From positions 248,001-312,000 of the forward strand of contig JWIT01000007.1 of the NCBI GenBank assembly GCA_000949895.1: a DNA stretch of 64,000 nt. Direction: 5' to 3'. The notes beneath the pieces were generated by a model. It was not told the origin of the DNA. It saw only the letters and a program-made list of their open reading frames with translations, and did no database searches. Origin of the DNA: Agrobacterium arsenijevicii (lineage in GTDB: Bacteria > Pseudomonadota > Alphaproteobacteria > Rhizobiales > Rhizobiaceae). A program made the position numbers and the translations under genes. This document shows positions 1-8,796 of this stretch, one piece after another; within the stretch, counting starts at the first letter, position 1; each line of letters begins with the position of its first letter.

Positions 1-465
1 CGCCGGGCTTATATCTACGAACTGGTCTCCAGCTTTGCCGAGGACGAGGCAAATCCGGAATCGTCCTTCGGCCTGTTGCGCCACGATCTGAGCCGCACCC
101 CCGCTTACGAGGCCGTTCGCGCCCTTCTTTCGCTTTGCAAGGCAAGCCGGCAAACCGGGCCGGCCGAACGCAGCCTCACTTTCCTCAATGATGATTCCGA
201 AAGGCTGTCCCTGCGGCTGGCAAGGCCCGATGGTGCGCTGCTTGCGCCGGTGTGGCTTGGCATCAAGGGCTGGCAATGGCCGGCGCGGATCGAAAACCCG
301 CCCGCCGAACGTGCTTCGGCCTTTTCTGTGACCGGCCCACATAGCCATGTCATTGCACACCGGTTCGGCGACGACGGTTCGGTAAGCCAGCAGACGATTG
401 CGCCGGAAAACGGGCAATACCGGCTCTCCGTCAGCGACCAGCTCACGGTTTTGGAAGTGTTCTGA
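1..465 (+). CDS. C-terminal part of a probable glycoside hydrolase-like protein (5' end outside window)
   Basis: The frame is open from base 1, so the gene begins before the window and about 154 residues are visible. The stretch YELVSSFAEDEANPE followed by FGLLRHDLSRTPAYEAVRAL resembles the last helix of the TIM barrel in cellulase or GH39/GH5-like proteins, which often sit in rhizobial polysaccharide clusters. The remaining roughly 110 residues look like a beta-rich tail. No catalytic acid is visible because that part is missing. It runs in the same direction as the following polysaccharide genes. The family assignment is an inference from this short segment only. Confidence 0.5.
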   Translation, partial: RRAYIYELVSSFAEDEANPESSFGLLRHDLSRTPAYEAVRALLSLCKASRQTGPAERSLTFLNDDSERLSLRLARPDGALLAPVWLGIKGWQWPARIENPPAERASAFSVTGPHSHVIAHRFGDDGSVSQQTIAPENGQYRLSVSDQLTVLEVF

Positions 466-605
466 ATGGCATGCGGGCGAAAACTCCCGGCCGGCAAATT
501 TTGTATATCGTGTCGGCCTATTGCATGATAGCTTTCTGAAATAGACGGCTTTTGCTCGCGGGTGCGAGCGCAAAATATTACTGTATAAATTTTTTCTTTT
601 TATAG

Positions 606-1724
606 ATGATGATGATGCAAAAAATTGAAAAAGCGCCCGTTTCCGGGGCGCAGCGTCTCGATATCGTTCAGATGATGCGTGCCTTGGCGGCAATCATGAT
701 TGTTGCGCTGCACGCGCAGGTGAACTGGGAGTTTTCGCTCGTCCCCCTCCATCTCCTGAGGCTCGGCGCGGGTGTAGACCTGTTTTTCGTCATTTCCGGT
801 TTCGTCATCGTTTATGCCTCCCGGCCGTATTTTGCGGCTGAGGGTGGGCGTTCGGCCTTTCTTGTGCGCCGGCTTCTCCGCATCCTTCCGCTTTACTGGT
901 TCGTGCTCACCATGCGGCTGGCAATGGCAGCCGTTGCCGTTCTTCTCACCGCCAAGGCCTTCCCGTCCTTGCAGGCCGTCCTGACGTCCTATCTTTTCAT
1001 TCCCTATGACAGCATGGGTTATGGCGACGCCTATCCATTTCCGATCATCGATCTGGGCTGGACGCTGAATTACGAGATGTTCTTTTATGTCGTATTCGCG
1101 GTTTTCATCTTCCTGCCGCTGGAACGCGCCGTTCTGACAACAGCGACTGTCCTGCTCGCCGCCGTTCTGATCGGCTCCACCTTCAATCTCGCTTTGCCAT
1201 TCAGCTTCTGGTTTCAACCGATCATTCTCGAATTCGTCGCGGGAATGTTGCTTGCGGTGCTTTTCCTGCGCGGCGTGCGCCTGCCGCCCTTGCTGGGAAT
1301 TGCGGTGGCCCTTTGCGGCGTGGCGATCTGGACGCTCATCGATCTGAAACGGTTCGAATTCCAATGTAATCCGGGCTGTTATTCCTATACCCGACTGCTC
1401 GTTTTTGGTGGTGGCGCGATTTTCCTGATGGCCGCGGCAACCTTGACCAGAGGCATCTCCCTACCCCGTTTCGCGCAACCGCTGGCGAAGCTTGGCGATT
1501 CTTCCTACGCGCTTTACCTGCTGCATCCGTTCATTTTCCGTGGATTTTTGGTTGCTTCCGGTGGCATCACCTGGCCGCAGGAGTGGAAAAACGTCGTCTA
1601 TCTCGTCATCGTCGCCAGCACCATCACCATCGCTCACGCATTTCACCGCCTCGTCGAAATGCCGGCGACAGCGTGGCTTCGTGACCGGCTGATAACACCC
1701 CGGCGGAAAGTCGCCGTTTCGTGA
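606..1724 (+). CDS. Acyltransferase-3 family membrane protein (polysaccharide O-acetylation type)
   Basis: An integral membrane protein of 372 residues with about ten hydrophobic segments. The N-terminal RLDIVQMMRALAAIMIVALH and the following GVDLFFVISGFVI are typical of the OafA/YrhL acyltransferase-3 family, which moves acetyl or succinyl groups onto surface sugars. The first four codons are all ATG (606-617), so the exact start is open, and no clear ribosome binding site precedes them; the upstream DNA is AT-rich. Its place beside a chain-length kinase and glycosyltransferases suggests it decorates the polysaccharide made here. Family is clear; substrate is inferred. Confidence 0.85.
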   Translation: MMMMQKIEKAPVSGAQRLDIVQMMRALAAIMIVALHAQVNWEFSLVPLHLLRLGAGVDLFFVISGFVIVYASRPYFAAEGGRSAFLVRRLLRILPLYWFVLTMRLAMAAVAVLLTAKAFPSLQAVLTSYLFIPYDSMGYGDAYPFPIIDLGWTLNYEMFFYVVFAVFIFLPLERAVLTTATVLLAAVLIGSTFNLALPFSFWFQPIILEFVAGMLLAVLFLRGVRLPPLLGIAVALCGVAIWTLIDLKRFEFQCNPGCYSYTRLLVFGGGAIFLMAAATLTRGISLPRFAQPLAKLGDSSYALYLLHPFIFRGFLVASGGITWPQEWKNVVYLVIVASTITIAHAFHRLVEMPATAWLRDRLITPRRKVAVS

Positions 1725-1912
1725 CGCCAAGGTGGAAAATTCCGCAGGTTTGGCTGTTAAGTATACCGAAAAGTTCCGTTCACAACGTTATTTTAACACT
1801 TGATCGTTTGCTTAGGCTGTGCGATTTAAAAGAAAATTTTAGATGTTGGATAACCATATTCAGCATTTCAGCGTACTTAAAATCGTATTTTTTAAAAATT
1901 TGGAGAGTCGTG

Positions 1913-2812
1913 ATGTCCCGCCTTCTTAATGGCTCGGCGCTCACTGGTGCGGTGTTGATCACCAGCATCGGTCTTTTTTCCGCAGTCGCCAACGCCCAGA
2001 ACGTGGAAACCGCACCGCCAGCTGTCGAACAGCAGACGCCACCGGTACAGAGCGCCGCAACTGGCGCACCCGTGAAGGCCGCTGACGAAACCAACGCCGC
2101 ATTTCTGGCCCGCGTTCAAAGCACCAATCCGGACACGGTTTCCCTTGCTGCCGCGGAATTGTTCAAGCAGTCCCCGACGCAAGGAACGGTCAAGGATCTG
2201 GTCGGCATCGCGTCCAGCACCGATGCGGCGACCGCCGACCTGACGGGAAAAGTGACTAGCGGATTTCCGATCATCGCCGTTTCCACCAGCGCGGCGCAGT
2301 TTTCCGAACAGCTTTCCGGCCTGGTTCTGAGCGATTCGACCCAACTGCCCACTATCGTCGCACTGGCCCAAAAAGTCGCAAACAAGGACTTCTCCGAAGT
2401 TGTCGGCGAAGGCCTGGCGCTCGCCTATTCCACGGCGATGCAGAGGGGCAATACGATACTTGCGGCCGCAATCCAGTTGCAGACCAAGGGTGTCGGTGTG
2501 CCCTCCGATCTTCTGATCGCCTTTAGCGAAAACGTTCAGGGAACGGCAGCCGGTCCGGCAGCACCTGCGGCAGCGGCCGCTGCTGCCTCTCCGATCGGTG
2601 GCGCCGGCTCTTCACCTGCCAGCGGCAACAGCATCGGCGGTTCGGGAACGGCGGGCGCATCGGGCGGCACGGCACAGGCCGGCGGCGGAGCCGCACCGGT
2701 TGGCGGTGGTGGCAGCAGCGGCGGCGGTGGTGGAACCACCACAACCAACAACTTCATAACCACGCTTTCAACCGGCAGCACCAGCACGCCAGTCAGCACA
2801 AGTCCCGTTTGA
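1913..2812 (+). CDS. Secreted Ala/Gly-rich protein of unknown function
   Basis: The start at 1913 is chosen because GGAG lies seven bases upstream and a good signal peptide follows (hydrophobic ALTGAVLITSIGLFSAV, cleavage near VANA-Q); reading could open further upstream but there is no coding character there. The mature part (about 270 residues) has a helical, Ala-rich middle and a low-complexity tail from about residue 205: a poly-Ala run, then Gly/Ser-rich spacers, a TTTT block and a Thr/Ser-rich end. No cysteine occurs. I do not recognise the family. It lies between an acyltransferase and the BY-kinase, so an envelope or matrix role linked to the polysaccharide is possible. The preceding 190 bases are AT-rich and probably hold its own promoter. 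Confidence 0.7.
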   Translation: MSRLLNGSALTGAVLITSIGLFSAVANAQNVETAPPAVEQQTPPVQSAATGAPVKAADETNAAFLARVQSTNPDTVSLAAAELFKQSPTQGTVKDLVGIASSTDAATADLTGKVTSGFPIIAVSTSAAQFSEQLSGLVLSDSTQLPTIVALAQKVANKDFSEVVGEGLALAYSTAMQRGNTILAAAIQLQTKGVGVPSDLLIAFSENVQGTAAGPAAPAAAAAAASPIGGAGSSPASGNSIGGSGTAGASGGTAQAGGGAAPVGGGGSSGGGGGTTTTNNFITTLSTGSTSTPVSTSPV

Positions 2813-2942
2813 ACCCGGTTTTGCCGCCCTTCCTGCGGGAATGGCGGCCGCTTGTCCTACGATGCAACCGAGACTTGGCGGGTGCCACGCCCGCCGAAAA
2901 GAGCGAGGCTGACAGTTGTTGCAAAGGCACGATCCATTGACG

Positions 2943-5198
2943 ATGGCCGATATCGACAAAAGCGGATTTACAGCCGACTTTATCGATATAGAAGCCGCTC
3001 TCGCGACGATCCGCCGGCAATGGCGCATCGTCCTCGCCGCAGTCGCCATTGCCGGGACAATCGGTCTCGCCTTTGCCGCAACGGCCGTTCCGATCTATTC
3101 AGCCTCGGCGACCCTTTTGATCGACCGCAACAACAGTCAGGTCGTCGAGCAGCTTTCGACGATCGGCGGCGTCGTGGAGGACGAGGCCTCCATTCTCAGC
3201 CAGGTCGAGGTTCTGCAGTCGGAAACCATCGGGCTTGCCGTCGTCGATAGTCTCAACCTGACGGAAAATCAGGAATTCAGGGCAAACCGCGCGTCGCTTC
3301 TGAGCTCGATATTCGGCACCATCCGTTCGCTCGTCAACGTTTCGCAATGGTTCTCGCCGGCCAAGGAGACGGTCATTGACGACGGAACCCTGAAGAGAGC
3401 GCTTTCGGACCGGCTGCTGGACGGCCTCAGCGTCAAACGCATCGGCCGAACCTACGCGCTGGAACTGACCTATAACTCGACATCGCCTGTACTCGCAGCC
3501 CAGATCGTCAACGCCGTGGCGTCGGCCTATCTGGTGGACAAGCTGAACTCCAAATACGAGGCGACGAAGCGGGCCAGCGACTGGTTGTCCGACCGCATTG
3601 CCGAGCTGCGCCAGAGGGCGCTCGACACCGACCTTGCCGTGCAGAAGTTTCGCGCTGAACACGGTTTGATCGAGACTGGCAATAACGGCCTGCTTTCCGA
3701 TCAACAACTCGCCGAATCCAACAGCGCGCTTATTCTGGCGCAGTCGGAAACGGCCAGGTCGCGGGCGCGGGTGCAACGCATCGAACATATCCTTGCGACA
3801 GACGATGTCGATGCGGTCGTTACCGATATTCTCGATAGCTCGGTCGCAAACGATCTGCGCAAGAAATATCTCGAATCCTCGAAGATCGAAACGGAAATCA
3901 CCCGCAGGCTTGGCAGCAACCATGTTCAGGCGGTGCGTCTGCGCAACGAAATGCAGGAATACCGCCGGCTGATGTTCCAGGAAGTCAGCCGCATCGCGCA
4001 AAGTTACAAAAGCGATCTGGAGGTCTCGGAAGCACGCGAAAAATCGCTTGCGGAGAGCGTCGCCAAGGCCACCAACGTCAGCAACTCGGCCAGCGAGACC
4101 CAGGTTCAGCTTCGCGAATTGCAGCGTGAGGCGGAAACCTACAAGAACATGTATCAAACGTTCCTGCAGCGTTATCAGGAAGCGATGCAGCAACAATCCT
4201 TCCCCGTGACGGAAGCCCGTGTGATTTCCAGGGCCATTCCGCCCAAAACTCCAAGCAAGCCGAACAAACCGCTGCTTCTGGCGCTGTTCATGATCATGGG
4301 CGCTGCAGCCGGTGGCGGTATCGCCATGTTCCGTGAATTCCGCGACCGCTTCTTCCGCACCGGCGAACAGGTTCGCGAGGTTCTCGGGCTGGAGTTTCTG
4401 GGCAACACCCCGCTCGTCCAGAACAAGCCGGGCACGGACATCTTGCCGAAAGGGCAGGAAGGGCCGCCCACGGCCACACGCCCTTCCAGCGTTGCCCGCT
4501 ACACTGTCGATCACCCGCTATCGTCATTCGCCGAGACGTTGCGCAGCACACGGCTTGCCATAGATCTCGGCATTCCCCCGAAAAGCGGCGCGCGGGTGGT
4601 GGGCGTCGTCTCGGCTCTGCCGAGCGAGGGAAAATCGACGATCTCCATCAATCTGGCGCAGCTTCTGGCCGGACAGGGAGCAAGGGTGCTGCTGCTGGAT
4701 GCGGATATTCGCAATCCCGGCGCCACACGCGCTTTGGGGCGTCACGCGACCGAAGGCCTGCTCGAGGTACTGCTTGAGGGCCGCAATATACGCGATGTGC
4801 TTCTGCACGATGAAAAGACGCAGCTCTCTTTCCTGCCCACGGTGGTCAAGCAGCGCGTACCGCACTCCTCCGAGCTGCTGACATCGGCGCAAATGTACAA
4901 ATTGCTGGCCGAAGCGAGCGGCCTGTTCGATTATATCATCGTCGATCTGCCGCCGCTTGGACCGGTGGTCGATGCCCGCGCGATGGCCGGCCGGATCGAC
5001 GGTTTCGTCTTCGTCACCGAATGGGGCAAAACCGCCCGCAGGGCGGTACGCAACACGATCGAAAACGAAGTCCAGATTCGCAAGAAGTGTCTCGGCGTCA
5101 TCCTCAACAAGGTGGACACGGAAAAGCTGAAGCTTTACCGGGCTTATGGTTCCAGCGAATATTATCACGCACGCTACACCCGATATTATCATGACTAG
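2943..5198 (+). CDS. Polysaccharide co-polymerase / BY-type tyrosine kinase (Wzz-Wzc/ExoP family)
   Basis: An inner-membrane protein that sets chain length and drives export in Wzy-type pathways. From the ATG at 2943 (751 residues) there is an N-terminal Wzz domain with a membrane segment near residues 25-45, a long periplasmic coiled-coil region, the proline motif PPKTPSKPNKP before the second membrane segment (about residue 435), and a cytoplasmic kinase domain. Its Walker A is SALPSEGKST (about 556), Walker A' VLLLDADIRNP (about 583) and Walker B YIIVDLPPL (about 663). The end carries a tyrosine cluster, YRAYGSSEYYHARYTRYYHD, the usual autophosphorylation tail. A TTG start at 2916 is possible. 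The next gene overlaps its stop codon. Confidence 0.95.
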   Translation: MADIDKSGFTADFIDIEAALATIRRQWRIVLAAVAIAGTIGLAFAATAVPIYSASATLLIDRNNSQVVEQLSTIGGVVEDEASILSQVEVLQSETIGLAVVDSLNLTENQEFRANRASLLSSIFGTIRSLVNVSQWFSPAKETVIDDGTLKRALSDRLLDGLSVKRIGRTYALELTYNSTSPVLAAQIVNAVASAYLVDKLNSKYEATKRASDWLSDRIAELRQRALDTDLAVQKFRAEHGLIETGNNGLLSDQQLAESNSALILAQSETARSRARVQRIEHILATDDVDAVVTDILDSSVANDLRKKYLESSKIETEITRRLGSNHVQAVRLRNEMQEYRRLMFQEVSRIAQSYKSDLEVSEAREKSLAESVAKATNVSNSASETQVQLRELQREAETYKNMYQTFLQRYQEAMQQQSFPVTEARVISRAIPPKTPSKPNKPLLLALFMIMGAAAGGGIAMFREFRDRFFRTGEQVREVLGLEFLGNTPLVQNKPGTDILPKGQEGPPTATRPSSVARYTVDHPLSSFAETLRSTRLAIDLGIPPKSGARVVGVVSALPSEGKSTISINLAQLLAGQGARVLLLDADIRNPGATRALGRHATEGLLEVLLEGRNIRDVLLHDEKTQLSFLPTVVKQRVPHSSELLTSAQMYKLLAEASGLFDYIIVDLPPLGPVVDARAMAGRIDGFVFVTEWGKTARRAVRNTIENEVQIRKKCLGVILNKVDTEKLKLYRAYGSSEYYHARYTRYYHD

Positions 5199-5868
5199 GC
5201 GGGACGGAATGGCGGGCCTGCGTAAAATCTTCGCGGTCGTGCCGGTTCTCATCCTTTCCGTATTCGTCTTGTCTGTCGCCGCGCAGGCGTTTTCCGAAAC
5301 CCGGCGGTTTTCCGATGTCGTCGCTTTGGCGAGAATTGCCGACGACAGGAATGGCCTGGCGCACGATCTTCTGGCAAAGACCGTCGATGGGCTGCACCCC
5401 GTCGTGGCGGAAAAAATCTGCCGTTCGGATATCGTCAAGGCCGGGTTGCGGCTCGTTCTGGCCGATATCGACGCGAATGGCCAAGATGCGGCATCCGAGG
5501 CCGGAACGGCGCGTCTCGGCTTTGCCGAGACCTATATTCGCCATGCGCTCTCCTGTTTGCCCGCAAACGGCGATGTTTGGCTGCGTCTTGCCATGGTTCG
5601 TTCGCTGCGTAACGCCTCGCCCATGGAAATTGCGGTTCTGATGAATTTTTCCCAACTTTACGGACCGTCCGATGCCAACCTGATACGCGGGCGCTTCGTG
5701 ATGTGGCAGCATTTTCCCACAGAAACGCTGCCTCAGGCCGAACCGGCCCGTGATGCGGACACGGCGATCGTTTGTGGCAAGGAGGGGGAAATCCTGCGCT
5801 GGACCTTGCGGAATATCTGTCCGCAGGAGCCACAGGCCGGCATGAAACGCACCGTGCCGCTCCCGTGA
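5191..5868 (+). CDS. Hypothetical exported or membrane-anchored protein of the polysaccharide operon
   Basis: About 225 residues with one N-terminal hydrophobic segment (KIFAVVPVLILSVFVLSVAAQAF), so it is probably exported or anchored. The ATG at 5191 overlaps the BY-kinase stop by eight bases; ATG 5209 is an alternative. The remainder looks helical and contains four cysteines spread through the mature part, including one in SCLPANGDVWLRLA, a stretch resembling a TPR-like helix. I do not recognise a named family. The overlap with the co-polymerase gene and the polymerase gene 70 bases downstream suggest a role in assembly of the same polysaccharide. Confidence 0.65.
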   Translation: MTRRDGMAGLRKIFAVVPVLILSVFVLSVAAQAFSETRRFSDVVALARIADDRNGLAHDLLAKTVDGLHPVVAEKICRSDIVKAGLRLVLADIDANGQDAASEAGTARLGFAETYIRHALSCLPANGDVWLRLAMVRSLRNASPMEIAVLMNFSQLYGPSDANLIRGRFVMWQHFPTETLPQAEPARDADTAIVCGKEGEILRWTLRNICPQEPQAGMKRTVPLP

Positions 5869-5938
5869 CATAGCGGCCCGTCGCGTCCTTCTGCCTCAGA
5901 CATTGCCGCAGCAACAATTCTTGCAAAGCCGAAAGCCC

Positions 5939-7498
5939 ATGCCGTCCATCGAAGCCCAATCAGAACCGCTATCCCCCTCGCTGCCGCGACCGGTCGCGCT
6001 TCAAGACTATTTTCGGACGGCCGCGATAGTTGCATTCTGGGCTATTTTCCTGCTTGCGCTTCTCAACCGCGGCGCGACCGAAATCGAAAGCCGCATCGTC
6101 GTCACCGTGGCAATTTATCTGTTGCTGGTACCTGCCATCCTGCTGTTCGGGCCACCCCGGGCCGGTGTCGGCATGGCGCTCACGGCGGCCTGCCTTTTGC
6201 TGGGGGCACTCATCGTCCAGATGTTGCTGCAATCATCCGTGCCGGGCATCGCGCCACCCAATCCCGCCTGGTCCACCGCCGCCATGTTTATGCAACTCAT
6301 GCCCCCCGCCACGGTCTCGCTCACCCCGGCTGATGATCGGCTCGGGCTGTTGAGCGCCGCCCTGCCCTTCGGTACCTTCATGGCCGGCCTCGTGATTTTC
6401 GATACCGATGAACGCGCCGCAAAAGCGCTGCGATGGTTCGCAATTGCCGGTGGCTGGCTGGCGCTGTTGTCGATCGTGCAGTTTCTGCTTTTTCCCGAAA
6501 CGCTCGGCTTCATTCAGAAACGCTTTTATCTCGGCAGCCTGACCGGCCTTTTCGTCAATCGCAACACCGCCGCCACCTTCTTCGGCCTTATCCTGCTCAC
6601 ACTCGCCGTGATGCTGCACAAACGGCTGACCGCTCCAGACTGGGCAATGGTCAGGGCGCTTGTGGCAAATCGCCTGACGGTGCCGGACGGCCAGAAACGC
6701 CTCATCCGCAAAGCCGCCTTTATCGGTGTGCTCACCGCCTTTTGCTTCATCGCCTTGATGCTGACCGGATCGCGCGCGGGCATCGCGTCTAGCTTTGCGG
6801 CACTCAGCCTCCTCATTCTTCTCACCGTCTTCAACTCCCCCATCAAAACGGGCCGCGGCGCCGCTGCCTTACGGCGCAAACGGCGGGGAACGAAACGCCG
6901 GGCGGCGATCGTGCTCGCCATTACCCTCGGCCTGTTCCTGATCTTCGCCAATCGGGTGGCGCTTCGCATGGAAACGCGGGTGGAAGACGATATGCGCTTC
7001 TGCTACATGCCGGGCATCGCGCGCGCCATCGCCGATAGCTGGCCGTGGGGAACCGGCCTTGCAAGCTTTGCGGAAACCTATGCCCCCTATCACGCGGCGC
7101 AATGCGGGGTGGACGCCATCGTCACGCATGCCCATAATGTCTATGCCGAGGGCTTGCTAACGCTCGGCCTCGCATTCCCATTTTACGCGGCTTTTTTCGT
7201 GCTCGTCCAACTCGCCATTTTTATTCGCGGGGCGCGCAAACGCAAAAACTATCGTTACGCCGCCCATCTCGGCCTTGCCGGGCTGGTGCTTGTCGCACTG
7301 CATTCAACGCTTGATTTTTCGCTGCAAATCCCCGGCTTCGCCATGGCCTACGCCGTCTTCCTCGCGCCCGTCGTCACGCTTTGCCTGAACCCGCCGGGGG
7401 TGGGACGGGACCGATCACGGCGGCGGGAACAATCTTCAAGCGATGCCGCAACACCAGCCTCAATCGGGCCGGCAGACGAGCGGCCTTCATTTCGCTGA
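5939..7498 (+). CDS. O-antigen ligase/polymerase-like membrane protein (Wzy family)
   Basis: A multi-pass membrane protein of about 519 residues from the ATG at 5939. It has the layout of the Wzy_C/WaaL family: many hydrophobic helices, the conserved MLTGSRAGIASS motif in the middle, a long periplasmic loop with ETYAPYH and HAHNVYAEGLLTLG, then three further helices and a charged Arg/Ser-rich tail. Such enzymes polymerise undecaprenyl-linked repeat units or ligate glycans at the periplasmic face. The neighbours (kinase and glycosyltransferases) favour polymerase. A second protein of this type is encoded at 12994, so the two may have split roles. Confidence 0.85.
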   Translation: MPSIEAQSEPLSPSLPRPVALQDYFRTAAIVAFWAIFLLALLNRGATEIESRIVVTVAIYLLLVPAILLFGPPRAGVGMALTAACLLLGALIVQMLLQSSVPGIAPPNPAWSTAAMFMQLMPPATVSLTPADDRLGLLSAALPFGTFMAGLVIFDTDERAAKALRWFAIAGGWLALLSIVQFLLFPETLGFIQKRFYLGSLTGLFVNRNTAATFFGLILLTLAVMLHKRLTAPDWAMVRALVANRLTVPDGQKRLIRKAAFIGVLTAFCFIALMLTGSRAGIASSFAALSLLILLTVFNSPIKTGRGAAALRRKRRGTKRRAAIVLAITLGLFLIFANRVALRMETRVEDDMRFCYMPGIARAIADSWPWGTGLASFAETYAPYHAAQCGVDAIVTHAHNVYAEGLLTLGLAFPFYAAFFVLVQLAIFIRGARKRKNYRYAAHLGLAGLVLVALHSTLDFSLQIPGFAMAYAVFLAPVVTLCLNPPGVGRDRSRRREQSSSDAATPASIGPADERPSFR

Positions 7499-7551
7499 TG
7501 CGCAATAGTTGTAACGATTATAGAACCGAATAGAGACGCGAGAATTTGGGC

Positions 7552-8757
7552 ATGCGGATATTGCAAATAACGTCGCTGTTTTCTCCGGACCGGGTCGGCG
7601 GCGCCGAGATATTCGTGGAAGACCTTGCACGCGGGCTGGCGGACAAGGGACACGCGGTGGCGGTGGCGGCCATCTCCCGTGAACAACAGGCCCCGGAGCT
7701 GCGCGATGGTTTCGCCATTCATCGCCTTGGGCATACCACACCGTTTTTTATCGGTGACTGGGAGCGGCAACCGGGATGGAAGCGGAAATACTACAAGATC
7801 GCAGTACAGCTGGATCCGCGTCTCGTGCGCCGGCTTGCGCGCGTTATCGATGATTTCCGTCCTGATGTCGTCAACACCCATTCCCTATCGGAATTGACGC
7901 CGCTGATCTGGCCGATGATCCGCAAGCGCGGCATTCCGCTCGTCCATTCCCTGCATGATTTCACCAGCATGTGCACCAACGGTTCCCTGTTTCACGACGG
8001 GCACATCTGTGATGGCAGCAGCAAGAAATGCCGCGCCTTTTCCTATCTGCACCGACGTTGCCAATGCGCCGTCGATGCCGTTGCCGGCGTCGGCCGCGAT
8101 ATTGTCGAGCGCCATGTGCAGGCGGGCTTTTTCACCCATGTGCCGGAAAGCCGCCGCGCGGTCATCTGGAACGCCATCGCTCCACCAGCGTCACCGAAAC
8201 CACGCACTCCCCGCGCGCCGGGGGAACCGCTCGTGTTCGGTTATCTCGGCCGCATCGAAGCCCCCAAGGGCGCGGATCTGTTGATTGAAGCGCTGCCGCT
8301 GCTGCCGCAGCAAGGCTGGCGGCTGGTGATGGCAGGTCGCGCGCCGGGCGGCATCGAAGCCTACCAACAAAAGACGCGCAACCTTCCAGTCGAGTTTCCC
8401 GGCTATGTCGATGCAGATAGTTTCTTCGCCGGTATAGATTGCCTGATCGTACCGCCTTTGTGGCCTGAAGCTTTCGGAAGAACGGTCGCCGAAGCCATCC
8501 TGCGCGGCGTGCCAGTCCTCGGCGCCAATCTTGCCGGGGTCGCCGAACAGATCGGCCGGGACAGGCCGGAACGCCTGTTTACGCCGGGCAACACCACCGA
8601 ACTCGCCGCACGTATGGCCGAGGCAATACGCAATCCCGCCATTCTCGCGGAAACGCCGGAAACCAAAGAGCGCATTTCACAGGGCGTCGCCCCCGAACGG
8701 GTGATCGCAGCCTATGAAGCGCTCTATTCGGATCTACGCAGCAACATCAGGGCATAA
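7552..8757 (+). CDS. Glycosyltransferase family 4
   Basis: About 401 residues with the GT-B fold of family GT4. The N-terminal domain starts MRILQITSLFSPDRVGGAE, with the Gly loop that contacts the donor. The C-terminal domain begins near FGYLGRIEAPKGADLL and has the EX7E signature in EAFGRTVAE. The enzyme is predicted cytosolic and to add one sugar to the lipid-linked repeat unit; donor and acceptor cannot be read from the sequence. The ATG at 7552 is preferred to the TTG six bases upstream. A cysteine-rich patch near residues 145-175 (CTNG, CDGSSKKC, RRCQC) is unusual for GT4 and resembles the insert seen in some rhizobial members. Confidence 0.9.
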   Translation: MRILQITSLFSPDRVGGAEIFVEDLARGLADKGHAVAVAAISREQQAPELRDGFAIHRLGHTTPFFIGDWERQPGWKRKYYKIAVQLDPRLVRRLARVIDDFRPDVVNTHSLSELTPLIWPMIRKRGIPLVHSLHDFTSMCTNGSLFHDGHICDGSSKKCRAFSYLHRRCQCAVDAVAGVGRDIVERHVQAGFFTHVPESRRAVIWNAIAPPASPKPRTPRAPGEPLVFGYLGRIEAPKGADLLIEALPLLPQQGWRLVMAGRAPGGIEAYQQKTRNLPVEFPGYVDADSFFAGIDCLIVPPLWPEAFGRTVAEAILRGVPVLGANLAGVAEQIGRDRPERLFTPGNTTELAARMAEAIRNPAILAETPETKERISQGVAPERVIAAYEALYSDLRSNIRA

Positions 8758-8796
8758 CCTGCCATGATTTCGAGGCAGGAACATTCCGCCTGAACG

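Noticed and set aside
2523..2812. The Gly/Ala-rich end of the secreted protein as a tandem DNA repeat array
   Set aside because: The bases do not repeat exactly; it is only low-complexity protein sequence.
3099..4514. A 471-codon minus-strand frame opposite the BY-kinase gene
   Set aside because: The plus strand encodes clear Wzz and kinase domains; the opposite frame is only open because of base composition.
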